From assembly GCA_036897445.1 (NCBI GenBank), contig JAYMTL010000030.1:87397-151396 (forward strand): 64,000 nucleotides of DNA. The letters are read 5' to 3'. The DNA is from Pelargonium tetragonum. Taxonomy: Eukaryota > Streptophyta > Magnoliopsida > Geraniales > Geraniaceae. Below, piece by piece: positions 1 to 12,312 of this stretch. The stretch's first letter is position 1. Each line of letters opens with the position of its first letter. The translations under genes were made by a program, and so were the position numbers. The notes under the pieces were generated by a model, which worked only from the letters and a program-made list of their open reading frames with translations, was not told the origin of the DNA and ran no database searches.

Positions 1-950
1 GAAACCTATAGAGCGGCCTGGGAAGCTTTTTACAGAGGGAACTAAATTTAGATTTAAAAACTTCAATACTGAAGTCCTTAAGAGCATATAAAGTCCCCCT
101 TTGATTGATAAAAGGTAACTGTGAATAGAGGTAAGAGGTATAAAATTGAGTTTCATTTCAAGGAATAAGAATACAAAAAAAAATAACGAGCAACGCATTT
201 TAGACAAAAAACAAGTACGGGTTCCCTGTTGAGTAATGAGCTATCTTATCCACTTTAAGTCTAATGGAGGTATCTTAAAAAGATTTTTCCATAGTTTAGG
301 ATATCCTAAAAAGGGACGGACTGGAAAGTTTCCTATATACCCTATAATCCTATATAAATAAATGGGTAATAAGCATAAAGACAATAGTTGTAGAATTTAT
401 TCCCTCAGCTACTAAACGTATCAAGTTCAGGTTTTTTGCAGGGTTTACATGTGATTTAAAGTTTATGAATTGCAGGAGCCCCCTCCTTTATAAATCAAGG
501 CCCCTATTAGTATTTAGTTGCTGCTTTTTAAAAGCTATATTTTTTTAAGCGCTCTCCCGGAAGCAAATTTCAACTCAGGAACTTTAAACCTTAGCTCTTT
601 TTATCCCCTAAGCATCTTTTCCAGAGTCCAGAGTAAAGTCACATAGTAAGCCGCGTGTTCTAATCTCATAAGGAAAACTATCTAAGACTAATAAATCAAA
701 CTAGAAAATCCTTGTAGTTTAGTATCTATTACTACTTTGCTTTGTACAAAATACCTTTATACTTTATATCAGTCCCTTTTTACCCCTACTGTAATACCCA
801 GGCCTGGGATTCCTTACCTAAACCTATCTTCTTACTCGGTATACTGAGAACCCTATTAGCCTTGGTTTTCTTAATAGCTATACTTATCTTCGATACCTGC
901 TTTCTTAGTAAGATTTGTAGCAGCTAGACCTATATTTGGGTTTGTATTCT
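1..950. other. Gene-free AT-rich DNA (class 1)
   Basis: All six frames are broken by frequent TAA and TAG codons, and I recognise no protein, rRNA or tRNA. Short purine-run to pyrimidine-run switches, the hallmark of class 1 sequence in this window, are already present here (for example around 225, 300 and 475). The open frame at 742-927 begins with TTG, has no recognisable domain, and is expected by chance at this base composition. I see nothing functional in this stretch. Confidence 0.5.
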
Positions 951-1330
951 ATTCCAGAGTTATTGTAATTATTGTAATAAATGTATTGTAATTGTAGTTG
1001 GTAGTTGTATTATTACTCTTATAGCTATTACTCTGTAATAGGGGCACCATAGGGTTTAATAGATACATAATAAATAGTAAGGTACGTATAGGAGTATAGA
1101 TATTGTAGAGAGTTATAGGACATTTTTATAGTCGTTCTTTGGAAGAGTTAAGGGCAATATCGCATTGTACTAAGGGCTTATCGTTATGGAGGATAGGGCC
1201 TTAGATGGATATGGATTAAGATACGTTACTATTACCGACTGAAGCTTTGCGGAGTAAGGTTTTGTAGTATAATGAGTATACATACTTACCTTACGTTATA
1301 ACCATCAACTTCATAATCGTCATACCTTTC
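951..1330. repeat. CA-depleted island, possible decayed repeat
   Basis: Composition changes abruptly here. The line 961-1020 contains about seven TG and no CA dinucleotides, and TA steps dominate (GTA, ATA, TAG). Purine/pyrimidine switch motifs are sparse compared with flanking DNA. Loss of CA with gain of TA on one strand is the signature of C-to-T mutation at CpA, as left by repeat-induced point mutation in filamentous fungi. That process is inferred, not shown. No open frame, terminal repeat or target duplication was found, so any element type is unknown. It resembles the islands near 46.1 and 50.1 kb, which are depleted on the same strand. Confidence 0.35.
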
Positions 1331-1568
1331 GGACCTATTTTATTAAGACTCAAAAACGGGAAATGAGAGTTACCATCCCCTTCCTCTCGCTTGCTTTCTT
1401 ATGGATACCCTCAGCTGCTCTTATTTTGGCTTTATGATCCTTACGATAGTATACCTCTTATCTTTCAATTTACTAAGTTAAGTACGAAATTCTTTTAGTC
1501 CCATCCTAATTGTTAGGGTTCCCTATGATACAGGGTTACATAACTCTGAAATAAGTACCTTTTAAAAA

Positions 1569-1631
1569 AGAGCATAGTACGACTCGAACCTATACCTACG
1601 ATCACACCTTAAATTCATTAAAAGTAGCTCT
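1569..1631 (-). pseudogene. tRNA-like relic, possibly lysine type
   Basis: Read on the minus strand, this 63-nt segment starts with AGAGC and ends with GCTCT, giving a paired acceptor-like stem. On the plus strand the inverted repeat extends to AAAAGAGC / GCTCTTTT. It carries a CTTTTAA block like the anticodon loop of a UUU lysine tRNA and, near the 3' end, the T-loop string GGTTCGAGTC. Against that, it is about ten bases short of a normal tRNA, no convincing D arm can be folded, and the T stem is mostly unpaired. It looks like a decayed or internally deleted tRNA rather than a working gene. A chance match plus inverted repeat is the alternative. Confidence 0.3.
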
Positions 1632-4600
1632 TTTGTTATCTGCCTTCTCACCGATAGAAATGCATGACTTTTCTAAGGGCTTTAAAGTAGAAACATTAGT
1701 CTTATGCTAACTGGTACTTATCCTACGTCCCTATAAAGCCTATCGTACTTACTATTTTAGTATTCTATTTCTGTTATAACTAGTGGAATAGATATCCTAG
1801 GCAGTCTAGTCTTGGGATATTCTTCTTTCTTAGCTTAGGGGCTATTACTTTAGAGAGAATTAAACCTTGTAGTGAGTGGGTTAATAGTTAAAACTTCCCT
1901 AAAGATTTTGAATACCCGGAATGAGTTGAAGAAGCTCCTAAAAAAGTTAAAAATAAAAGAAGGAATACTTATTTAATAAAAAAGGTTCATTTTACTGTCT
2001 AGAATAGCTTTACCGGAAAACAGATTGCCTTAGTTTGCTTTGATATTCCTTATCTTTAACCAAAATAGATAGAATGTAAGACTAACAGTAACAGAGTGCA
2101 GGGAAACGCAAGAGTTCTAATCTCAGAACCGCTTTCTTAATAAGGGAATCCGTGCCTTGAAAAAACCTTTTCCTCCTTTCCTCCAATAAAGAAAGATATA
2201 AATAAGCCCAAAAGGGAAGCTGTTTCTACTTTATTTGCTTACAATCTCTCAAAACTCTTCTTATGGTAGGGACACTCGGCTTTTGCAGGGGTTTAATATG
2301 AAAGGCAAGAATTTACGGATTAAAGTAACCAACAAAGAGAGAATTTAGTATTTTACCTTTTTGAAACCTAATGATAAATAAAGGAAGCTCCGGGTATAAT
2401 GAATTTAAGGGCTTGTAGAGACTCCTCTTATAAAGCACAATCTGGAGGCTCCTGAAGTTAATACCTTTTACAGGGTTTATATTCTATTAACACGCCAACA
2501 ATTTAATTAAGTTTAGGGCATTATTGTTATGTCTTCGAAACGCCAAATTGACGCTGTTTTCTTGTATCAGGGGATCCCTAGAATTTTATCTTACTTCCAC
2601 AACACGGGTTAACGAAGAAAGAGCCCTGGATAAGGAAGCCCTTTTTTAGGTAAATTCAAAAGCTATAGCTGCGGAATAATTCAGAATTCTGTAAAAAATA
2701 CTAGAACAAAGGGTTTGAGTAATAAAAATCTTTTTCTATCAGGTATAGGGGTCTCCTATAGCCTTATGGAATCCGGGGAATTCAAGTAGAGTGGGCAAGG
2801 CGCGCGCTATTCTTCACCTAATCGGATTATTCGAAAAGACTTAATCCTCTCGATTGGAGCTTCCCCTGGGATGGGAGTAGAATGATTTTTTTCTATTAAG
2901 GAGATACATTGTACAAAAAGAAACTCATCAATTTGCAGGGTGTTTTTTTTCTTGGATATTTTGTTAGGCATCGCCGGGGCCACTGCTCTATCAAACGAAG
3001 AAAGGATTAAGGTGCTTTTTAGGGCCCCTTTAGAGTATACTTACTTCATAACAAAAAGAGTCAAAGCGGAGTTCTGGTTATCTTTGAAGCAAAAAGAATA
3101 TAGAAGAATTGTCCATGAGTCGTAAAGTAAAAAGTAAGGGGTCCCTTTTTGATTCTACAAGTAAGTAAAAGGAAAAGCTGCCATAAGTAAGATATATATA
3201 GAAATTTTTATAGCATAAATGTATCTTTTTTCGATCAATAAGAATAAAGATTAGAGTAGCTACGAGCAAAGAAAGTCAGTAATTTCACTTAGAGTCTGTC
3301 ATTTAATCTATGAAACTTTTAAGTTATTGATATATTATATACATTAGTAGAGAATCCGTCTGTAACTTAGCTATGCAGGGTCGGTTTCTTTTTTTGGAGT
3401 AGTTTTTAATGACTCATCTAACAATAAATATAAGTATCTTTATAAATTTTTCATGCAAAGCTTATCGCGCACAAGGTCAAGACTTTACTTAAGGAGAAAG
3501 ATACGCAGAATAGGAAGACGAAGCACCCTTTAGTAAAAAAAACTCTGACCCAAATGTTAGATTATGAGTTATAGTTTTTATAGGTTAGTGTGCACAAAAT
3601 TAGATATTATGAGGAAACAAATGTGATTGCAAAAACTTCGAATTCTATAAACTCAGTAACTAAGAAATTCCCGTAGATAAAGGATCCTACCTACTACTTG
3701 GCAAATGAGGGTCTCGCTTTGTTAGGTTGAAAATATGTATTATGGTAGAACTTAGTATAGCTTCAGGAACCCTTGTAATTTGTATTAACCAGCATCTTTT
3801 TCGCAGTTCTCTTTTAACCAATGCCTATGAGAAATTTCTTGCCTAAGCGCTACCAAGAAAGTAAGACAATGTAATTTCTCTTTTTAGAGAGGGCTGCCAT
3901 AAAAACGAGTTCTAATATTCTGGATTTTCAAAAGCTTTCGAAGTCCAAGAGCGATAAGACCTATTTTGATACCCAGCCCTTGGATTTCCCACCACTTTGA
4001 ACCTCGTCATCTCAACGACTTAAATTTAGGGACTTTTTACTTTACCCGAATTTTTGTACTCCTCGAGAAGGAACTCCTTGTAATAGGAATTTCAATTCAA
4101 TTTTATATACTATTAGAGGTTAAATAATAGACTTTTGATAATTTGATATCGTTTGAGCTTTAGGATAGCTTTATACCTGGAAGCTCCTAGAAATCCTTTA
4201 TTTTCTAAGCTTGCCAGTAGATAAATCGGGTCCAATCTAAGTACTTAGTTTTGAACTAAATTTAGAATGCGTGTGAAGGTATTGCTATCTATAAAGTTTA
4301 TCCTACCAGTCCCCGGATACAAGGGTACCTACTTACTTTAGTGATCATATTTTCTTCAAATGATTATATACAAGTATCTCGGATAAACAATTAACTATTA
4401 ATATAAGCCAACCCCTTGACATACACGAGCCGGGCTTCTACTCTAGCATAAATGTTCTCTCTTAGAAAGCCAAGAGCACCCTTTTGTCAATAGGTACACG
4501 CTTTAAGTCAAAAAAAGTCCCATATAAATTGTTTCTGCCTTCCTATATACACAAAGTCCTGACTGGGATTTCTCTTTTTTAAGGAAACCCAAATTCGGAA

Positions 4601-7600
4601 ACAAAAACGCAAAGCAAAAGAGATTCTATATTAATATCTTAAGTAAGACTGTAGTCCTTGCAGTGACCAGCTAATTAAATTACGATTTTTCAAAGAAGTA
4701 AGGGACTACTAGAAATTCTTAATTTTCAATAAGCTAAACCTAAATATGAGTTTCCCTAAATGGGATACCCTCAACTCTCTAAATTCCCAGAAGAGTCCAA
4801 TCTCATTAAGTGCATTAAGAATCTTAGTCAATAAAAAAGAAGTATAGAATTCTAGGAGATACTAGCTTAACCTCTTTACTGGAGTAAGGGAAACTTCAAT
4901 TTTTTGGAAAAAGAGAAAAGAACCCTGCTTTAGTTGTAGTGGATAAAAGTTTTTCTCTAATTTGCGGGTAAGAGGACCCTCTTTTTTTCTTAAAGCAGTG
5001 GCAGAGTCTAGAAAAACCGAAGTGAGCTTTTTTAATTTCATTCTATTCTGAAGGAAGAATCTAGATTTTAAGTTTAGTGTATCCTTGATTGACATGATCA
5101 ATAAGAAACCCTTGACTTGAGTTGTATGCTATTGTAGAGGACCTTTAAGGTTAGTATTTCCTGTGTTTCCTATTTATCCAACACAAAAGATTCCGCAAAA
5201 GTCTAATTTCTTCTAGGAAATTATACCTATTTAAAAAGTTCTTACTGCGCTGGGAGCCCACATAGAGTCCCCCAATACTCTAAAATTCCAGAGAATTTAG
5301 GAAACGGGCAAAATCCACTTAGCAGACCAAATTCTTATTGCTTATAACCCAAAAGGGAAATGTACCCTTAATAAACGGGTCCTCTTTAAATAGAACACAC
5401 ACTTCCGAGTAAAGTAGGCCTAACTGGGAAAATAAATTGACAAATCCGGGGCTTTTAGGGCAGTTTTCTCTTCTTAGGTCTTGACTCTTGTTTTACTACA
5501 TTTCAATTTTCGTGGTATACCCACCTCCCTACTGTATTGGGTTATGCTTAGTCTTTAGAGTCACTAAGGAGCTGGTTCACTTTCTTTTTCTGGCTGTTAA
5601 ATCTAGAGTGTGGTATGGAAAACCTCTTTCTTGGATAGCAATAACTTTAGTCTAGAGTCTGTAAAAAGGGGGCACACCCTACAGGAGTCTTAATTTATAC
5701 CTTATCAGCGAAAAGAGGCGACTATGATCACGAGGCCCTTAAAAAGAACAGGTCTTAAGAAATTTCTATTTCTATGGGGGGTCGGTGCAAGCTTATAGAG
5801 TACTGGGAATACTAAGGAACCTATCTGTAATTAAAAGGGATGGGCCCCTCTAGTCCAGAACAGGAATAAAAGAATACATAAATTGTAATTTTAGGAAGAG
5901 CTTCCTAACAGCTTAGCATAAAGGCAAACTAAACCAAAATCAGAGAGAGAGGGGGAATTCTTTAATGCTTACTCTTGTATTTGCTTTTTTAAGTTAACTA
6001 AACGGAGAATTTGGAATTTGCGGGAGGGGGAGTTTCTTAAAAATATATGTAATATAAAAATATTCTTACAATCTTACAAGGTATAACTTTTAATTTGGTA
6101 TAGGCACAAGGCTAAAAATACTGTGCTTCAAAAGCGGGGTACACTAGGATTTTCTAAAAAGGGTTTTCTACTAAACTACAACTTAACGGAGTCAACTACG
6201 TCTGATATAAACAAATTACGGAATGAAATCCGCACTCTTATTAGAACTTATACTCGAGACTCTGTTCTATTTCATAACAACCACACTGAAACTAGTTTCC
6301 TTGCTAAAAAAGGAATTTCTTTAACTCTTGCCAGTAAAGCCTTAATCCTATTTCTTTCGGGGTCTGCTTACTAGAAAGCGCAAACACTAGAATTGCTGCC
6401 GGGAGCCTAAAGGAGGCCGTTTTAGCTTTGTTAAAGGGTGCGGGTGTATTTCCCATTCCAAAGGAAAATTCAGTACCAAAAATCCTTGGGGTTACCGCTA
6501 GAAAAGTTCTTAAAACAACTTAATTTAGTCTCTCTTTTATAATAAATAAAGGATCCCTTCTCACAAGAATTTTAAAGAAAAATTGCACTCTAATTTAGAA
6601 AACTACACACATTACTCCCGTTTTCTTACTTAGGTAGAATCTAGCTTTTCATTTTCAAGAGAATCCAGCGAATTTACCTCAAAAACTAGTAACTCCATTA
6701 TATTACGAGATACTTGTCTAACTAAAGTTAAGATACCCCACACAAACAATGAAAAGGGAATTGTAAACTAAATTCTAGTATTCAAATTTCTTATGACGAA
6801 GTCTTTTACCAAAAGAATGAGCTAGGTACATATAAACACCCTGTTAAGCAAGTTCTTTTTATACTAGTTTAAATAAGGAAATCCTGCCATAGCTGTGCCG
6901 TTAAACTAAACTCTCTTATTAGACGCTCATAGGACCCTAAGCAGTTCTTTTTACTTATTACTATGCACTTACATAAAAAGAACCCTAAGAAAAGGGAGTG
7001 AAAGAGTTTTGGATTCTATTACTAAGAAATTCCAGCATAACCATGTAGACTGTAACGAAGACTCATATATCTTATTTCATTCTTATTTAATAGTGGGAAT
7101 CCCCTCTAGAGCGAGGTTTTCTTTTGTGGTACTCTTGGGTATACTTCTTTTTATCCAAAACTTGAGGCATTTATCTTCTTCGGTTTCTTTATACAACTTA
7201 TAACATTCTTTTATTCTGACCCCCCCCCCTTTCTATTTTCTCTTTTTAAATTTTTAAAAGGTAGGCCCACTTTATGGAGAGACACTTCCAAGAGGAGCTT
7301 GAGGTAACCTCCTTCTATACAAAGTTAAGTTATTGCCAATTTGGAGATTAGCAGAATTTCCCTCTTTTTAGAGATAGAGGGTTTATTCATATACTCTTAT
7401 TTCCTATATTATATTACTACCTTGATACCTTTTTTGATATTTACTAGAATCTAGTAAGGAATTATGTTACTGCTATTAGCATAGTATATTTAATTAAGGA
7501 CCGGTCTTACCAAATAAAATAGATAGCCTTCCCTTTTACAAAATGACTCATTTTTGTGTATACTTTTAGGTTCCAATGGTCCAGTACAAAGTTTAATAAT

Positions 7601-7732
7601 TACCCTCAAGGAAAATAGATCCGGGTTCCCGCTTCCGGTGAGCTGGGTTAATCATAGAAAGATCTATTCAGGAACCCAAAATTCCCAAAGGTATCCTCTT
7701 AAGAAGTATAGCCCTACTCTTTCTTTACTTCG
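1632..7732. other. Gene-free AT-rich DNA (class 1)
   Basis: Six kilobases without a supportable gene. Open frames reach only about 83 codons (6123-6374), with no domain and no codon structure different from the background. Quasi-palindromic switches are frequent, for example GGGGATCCC near 2570, GGGCCCC near 3022, AGGATCCT near 3681 and AGGATCCC at 6551. A run of ten C at 7220-7229 is unusual for this composition. I see no rRNA block, promoter-terminator pair or long repeat. Confidence 0.5.
7220..7229 (+). repeat. Homopolymer C10 tract
   Basis: Ten consecutive C residues sit between AT-rich flanks. With C near 18% of bases, a tract this long is rare by chance. No gene or structured element is seen beside it. 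It may be replication slippage, a sequencing artefact, or an extreme pyrimidine member of the dispersed switch motifs. Confidence 0.7.
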
Positions 7733-7801
7733 ACCTACTTAACTCCGCGGTTAGAGTCTCACTTTCGGCGGCAGTCCTAGGTTCAAATACAGGAGTAGGT
7801 A
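7733..7801 (+). pseudogene. Degenerate elongator Met tRNA-like sequence
   Basis: This 69-nt segment follows the organellar (plastid or mitochondrial) elongator methionine tRNA closely in its outer parts. The acceptor arms ACCTACT and AGTAGGT pair 7 of 7, and the segment ends in an unpaired A. The D stem ACTC/GAGT is intact around a loop CGCGGTTA containing the invariant GG. CTTTC and GGCGG blocks typical of that tRNA's anticodon region are present, and the T loop TTCAAAT is canonical. Broken parts: only about 18 nt lie between the D arm and T arm instead of about 22, the CAT anticodon and neighbours are missing, the remaining anticodon stem is at best three pairs, and the T stem (CTAGG/ACAGG) is mostly mispaired. 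It is therefore most likely a tRNA pseudogene. The resemblance comes from memory of the family, not from a search. Confidence 0.6.
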
Positions 7802-10800
7802 AACCGGACCTTAAGGTTTTGGGCTTAAGAATAAATAAGATATAATAAATTGCAATAAAATGCGGAATTCTTATACTTTTCACTTTTATTTTAAGCAGCC
7901 CCTTCCGAGATACCCTTTTTTATTATAGACACAAAAAATCAAAATTTACATACCCCTTGAATAAAAATACATTATCGCTCAATTTCAACTACAAAGAGAT
8001 ATAAACCGACCCCTTCATTTTGATAACCAAAAGGTTACTCTTTTATATTTCTTTTTAGATTAATAATAAATAAGCTAAAGCTATTGCGGCCCAATGCCCC
8101 AGAGGTTCCGTGCATTACAAGAGACCCTTTTCAACAGGAATTTCTTATAATATAAAAGGACCTATCTCTATATAAAAACAACTTTTTAATTTAGAGGAGA
8201 AACTTGCATAAATAAGTTCCTACCTTAATGAAGCACTCTAAGGCAGTCCTAGTTTTCATTTACACCTTTGCTTTTAAAAGAGTTACCGAAATACCTAATA
8301 CGTACAGCTTACAACCTTACTAAGACTAAGAACAAAAAAGTGAAGAGTACTAGCTGGCTTAAGCGGGGTTTCCTTCTAGCTATAAGCGAATGCTCCAAAG
8401 GTAAAGTCCTTTATCTTACTTTTTGGCAGATCAAGCATTCTTTAACTTTAAATAGACGGCTCAAATGGATAAAATGAAAAGAAGAAGCATAACTTCAATT
8501 TTGTGCAGCAAGGTTTCTCAAGCTTCGGTCCCTTTAGTTCGAGTTGTGGAGACGATTAATTTAAATACATTTAGATCTTTTTTGGAAGGTGCTTTTTTTA
8601 TAACGGATAGACGTTAATAAAGTTTGCTTTGAAAGTAGGGGCAGTGCGTATCCCCTATATTTATTACCTTAATTATTTCAAATAGGGCTCCGCCGTTATA
8701 GACTCTTCTGCGCAATGCTTTTGGGGGTACATCTACCAATACGTAAGCAAAAATCAAAAACTTCCTTTTGCTGAGCGGCAATGTTAATATTTTTTAACAG
8801 TCCATACCCAAATTATTAAGTTAAATCTAGTCGCTCTTGCTGTGCTGAAAATAGAGTACATGTCTCTAAGTTTCCTCTAGCGTCTGCCAGCCCGGCTCTA
8901 TTAGCTGCGGCATACAAATGAAAATTTCTTGTATCTAAAATAGAAATCCTAGTTTCTCGAAAGGGGCTTTATAAGTAAAGTGCGGTCCTAGTTTAGAGCA
9001 TACGGCTCGTAGTATTACTCAGCGCTTTTTGGTGTCTGTAAGTAATTGCATATACAGCACAAAGTTGTGCTAAAGTTTTCGTTTTTATAAGGTATTTTCC
9101 TGCTGCCTTAGCTTATATATTCTAAGTTGTTTTCACAGGTATATTTGGGGCGAGTCCCCCTTAGCTAAGGTTTGTTCTGTATTAAAAACGAAGAGATTTA
9201 CTAGCCCGCTTTTAACTAGATAAATTCGGGTTAAGTGTCACACAAATAAGAATTTTAAGTATATAGTACCCTAATTCATAAAGAAATTTAGAAGCTGCCA
9301 TTTTCGAGGTAATGCAATTAACGAATTCCAAAACCCAAACAGAAAGAGTACTAGCCAACGAACTTGAATGAATGATAGTTTTTCCTTTAGTGAGGCATAT
9401 TGTGAGATTTATATGCATTTTCAGAGCATCTTTCACAGTTTTACCAAGCCCTATAGTAGAAAGTAGAGAGTTGTGTAAGGAAATTTCTATGCCATTAAGA
9501 AGTCTCTATTTATTACAGTGTAGTTGAAAGGCATACATATTGTAATTTCGTTCTTTACTTTCTTTAAAAGTAGAATCCCCCTTTTTGACTTTTTGTTACG
9601 GCCTAGTCCAGATTAAGGGCACAAAAGCTTCCTTACACCAAGGAATTGAAGGCTCTTTTAAGTGTCTAGCATTGTGGGAAATTCAATTTATTCGAGTCTC
9701 TAGTAAAACGAAAATCTAGTTATTCATTATCTACGGGGAGCTTTTCTCTCTAAAGTTAGCAGCACATAGTATATTAAGGACCGAGATCTGAAAGGTTGGT
9801 ATTCAATTACCTCCCAAGAATTTTAGGATATCTGAGTGTTACCTTGCATTAAAAAAGGATCCCGGGGGTTTACTCTTACGCTTTTATTTTATACTAAAAA
9901 CTAAAAGGTACCTTAACCTGGATTTTTTCGTAAAGCGGGTAGCACAAGTAACAGGTCTAAACTTTTTTATCTAAAAACTTTTTCTGACCTAGTAAAGGAT
10001 TCCCTTTCAACAAAATATCAAGCTTGCCCGATTTACAGGCTAACTTGATTTATCAGCTTGCATAGAGCTCCCTTAATTCCCGAATGTTCAAAGTCTTTAT
10101 TTTAATAAGTCGCCAGTGCTTAGGACTATCCTGTTGTAAGGGTTCGTTCTGCGCCTCGAAGAAAGGTCTCAGATTTGACTATTTTATCGTTACCAGATTT
10201 ACGACATGCATTGCAATTATAGTAAAATGTAAATGGGTACTCACACATGAAGTTTTCGTGGCTAGCTTTATGGATCTTTTGCATTTTGATCCTAACTTTA
10301 ATTAATAGAAAACTTTTGGATAGATGGATAGAGATTTCCCTTCGGCGCGCTTATCCTTATAGAAACTGGTCACTTCTGTATGGATGGGTAATGCAATTTA
10401 AAACTCAAGGGCATCTTTACGACGTAAACGATTCTAGTCACTTGAAAAAAGAAGCTCATTCGTGTAAGTTTCATGGCTAGCTTCTTTCTTTTCTTTCTAG
10501 CCTTATGGTAGGAATCCAACAAATAGAAAAAGAAAGAAAGGGGTTTTTATATCCCGGTATAGAAGTAGAAACGCTTACAGAAAGAAGTGCGATAAGCTAA
10601 ATTTCTTGAAAAGGTCTCGCGTATACCTATGAATATCTCGAGAAAGGAAATTGTGCCGTTTAAGTTACAAGAAGCTCTCTTGTCTGTAATTTAGATAAAC
10701 TAGACCTTGCATTTTTATCCAGAATATACATAGCTAAAGGTTTTCGAGGGTAAGTCCTAAAAGCATTTAGAAACCTGTCCGTTTTGAGCAAAAAGAGGTC

Positions 10801-12139
10801 ATTTTTTTAAGAATCTAGTATTCACTTAAAAGAAGATTGTATCATTTCCCAGTTATGATCTTAGGTTTTTCTCAAAGAAAGGAAAAGTATAGGAAATATA
10901 GATATCCACTGCCCCAGTAGGTGCCTATAAGTTCTTTTTTTTATCCTAAAAAAGAAAGAATCAAACTTGGCTCTTTCCCCCTTTTTAGTATTACCTGACT
11001 TAATAGGAATTTAGATAGATAGTATAGATTCTTTATCGTTAAGGGACCTTCTAGATTGAAACAGTCTTGGTATTCAAAAGATTTGGCAGGATGCTTTGGC
11101 TCTAGTAAATTCCTTTGAAGCAATTAGAGGGCTTTCGTAGACAAGGGCCTAGGCTATTATCTCTTAAAAACTTAGATTCTGGATTATCAAGATCCGGCCT
11201 TTTGTTATATATTAGGAATACCCGGCAAATACCTACCGCCTACCTTAATCTGTTTACAAAAGAGATATTAACTTTTGGAACTTGCTTTTTCAATGGGTGT
11301 TTATCCACACTGTTCCAGGTTTTTAAAGAAGTTTTCTACTCTAATTAGCACCTGATTTTTTGTCTACTCGCTTGAGTTCAAACCAGAACTATTAGGTATT
11401 CCTTTAGTTAGTGCTATTAAATTGGCACAAGACTTTAAGTTCAGAATCTAGAATCCCCAAAACTGGAAAGCTAAGAAGCTCGAGGTCTCGATTTGGACCT
11501 TTTTCAGTATTTCTAGTATAAAATTCCTCATTTAAGCTTTTTAGAATTCCTATACGCGCATTTAATTTGGCTTGTTCTTTTTTTCCTCCATACCTAATAG
11601 AAATCCCTAGCTTTAAACTGAAATTCTCTGTTAAGTTAAAAGCAAGAGAAAGATTTTATAGCAATACTTAATTAGTGGAGTGCGAGAGCTTTAAAGAAAC
11701 CCCGTAACTTTAAACTAGAGATTTTGACTTCCTAATTAAACCCTCTGGAGCTTTTTCCCGAATATCGGCCAAAAGAGAGCTCTTTTAAGAGGCTAAACAC
11801 TCAAAATTTTTCTGTCTAAAATTGCTTTATTAATTGCCGTACTTTAAGACCCGAAATCTTATATAGTAATTGTAATTGGGATATGATCCAGTCTTTCCTC
11901 TTGCGAATTCCTACGGAATTCTTATAAATATAGAAAGAATAGTATAAACTAGCCCTTATAAGAAATATAACTAATACTCCGTTTTACTTCTTAGAAAACA
12001 AGTATATGACAGGAAATTCTTAATTGAAATGTAGAACGAGTACTACTAGTTCGAAAATAAGTTATTTCGCTTTAGAAGCCCCTTATTTCATTAAGTCTTA
12101 TTTCTATATACATCTATTAAATAACTAGAACTGGATACT

Positions 12140-12155
12140 CTTAATTACATTACCT
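12140..12155 (+). repeat. Short repeat shared with 50.1 kb and 49.06 kb
   Basis: The 16-mer CTTAATTACATTACCT occurs here and again at 50089-50104. Its last 14 bases occur a third time at 49058-49071. A single repeated 16-mer is expected by chance in 64 kb of this composition, but three occurrences of the 14-mer are less so, and the two right-hand copies lie in class 2 islands with further similarity around them. It may mark a decayed dispersed repeat. Confidence 0.3.
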
Positions 12156-12289
12156 ACTTTATAAAATAAATAACCAGAAAAGGAACCTATAGTTTTTCCT
12201 TAACTTCTAAATGAAAGGAAATGAATTACACTTAATAATAGAGCTCCGTCAGCTATACTACTTAACAAGACTTTATTAAAGATTAAAGA

Positions 12290-12312
12290 AAAAAGATATC
12301 TGATATCTTTTT
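12290..12312. repeat. Near-perfect palindrome, 11-bp arms
   Basis: The arms AAAAAGATATC and GATATCTTTTT are exact inverted copies separated by a single T. The element could form a short cruciform or hairpin, with the terminal A/T runs giving it a terminator-like outline, but there is no gene nearby for it to serve. It lies in a G-poor sub-region that otherwise shows nothing recognisable. Confidence 0.7.

Noticed and set aside
4005-4060. Possible minus-strand tRNA around a TTTGAACC string
   Set aside because: No D arm, acceptor stem or paired T stem could be drawn around it.
6123-6374. 83-codon frame with KKGFLL and KKGISLTL motifs that also recur in other frames of the window
   Set aside because: The recurring peptide flavour comes from the A-run/G-run/T-run switch motifs being translated, not from shared protein ancestry.
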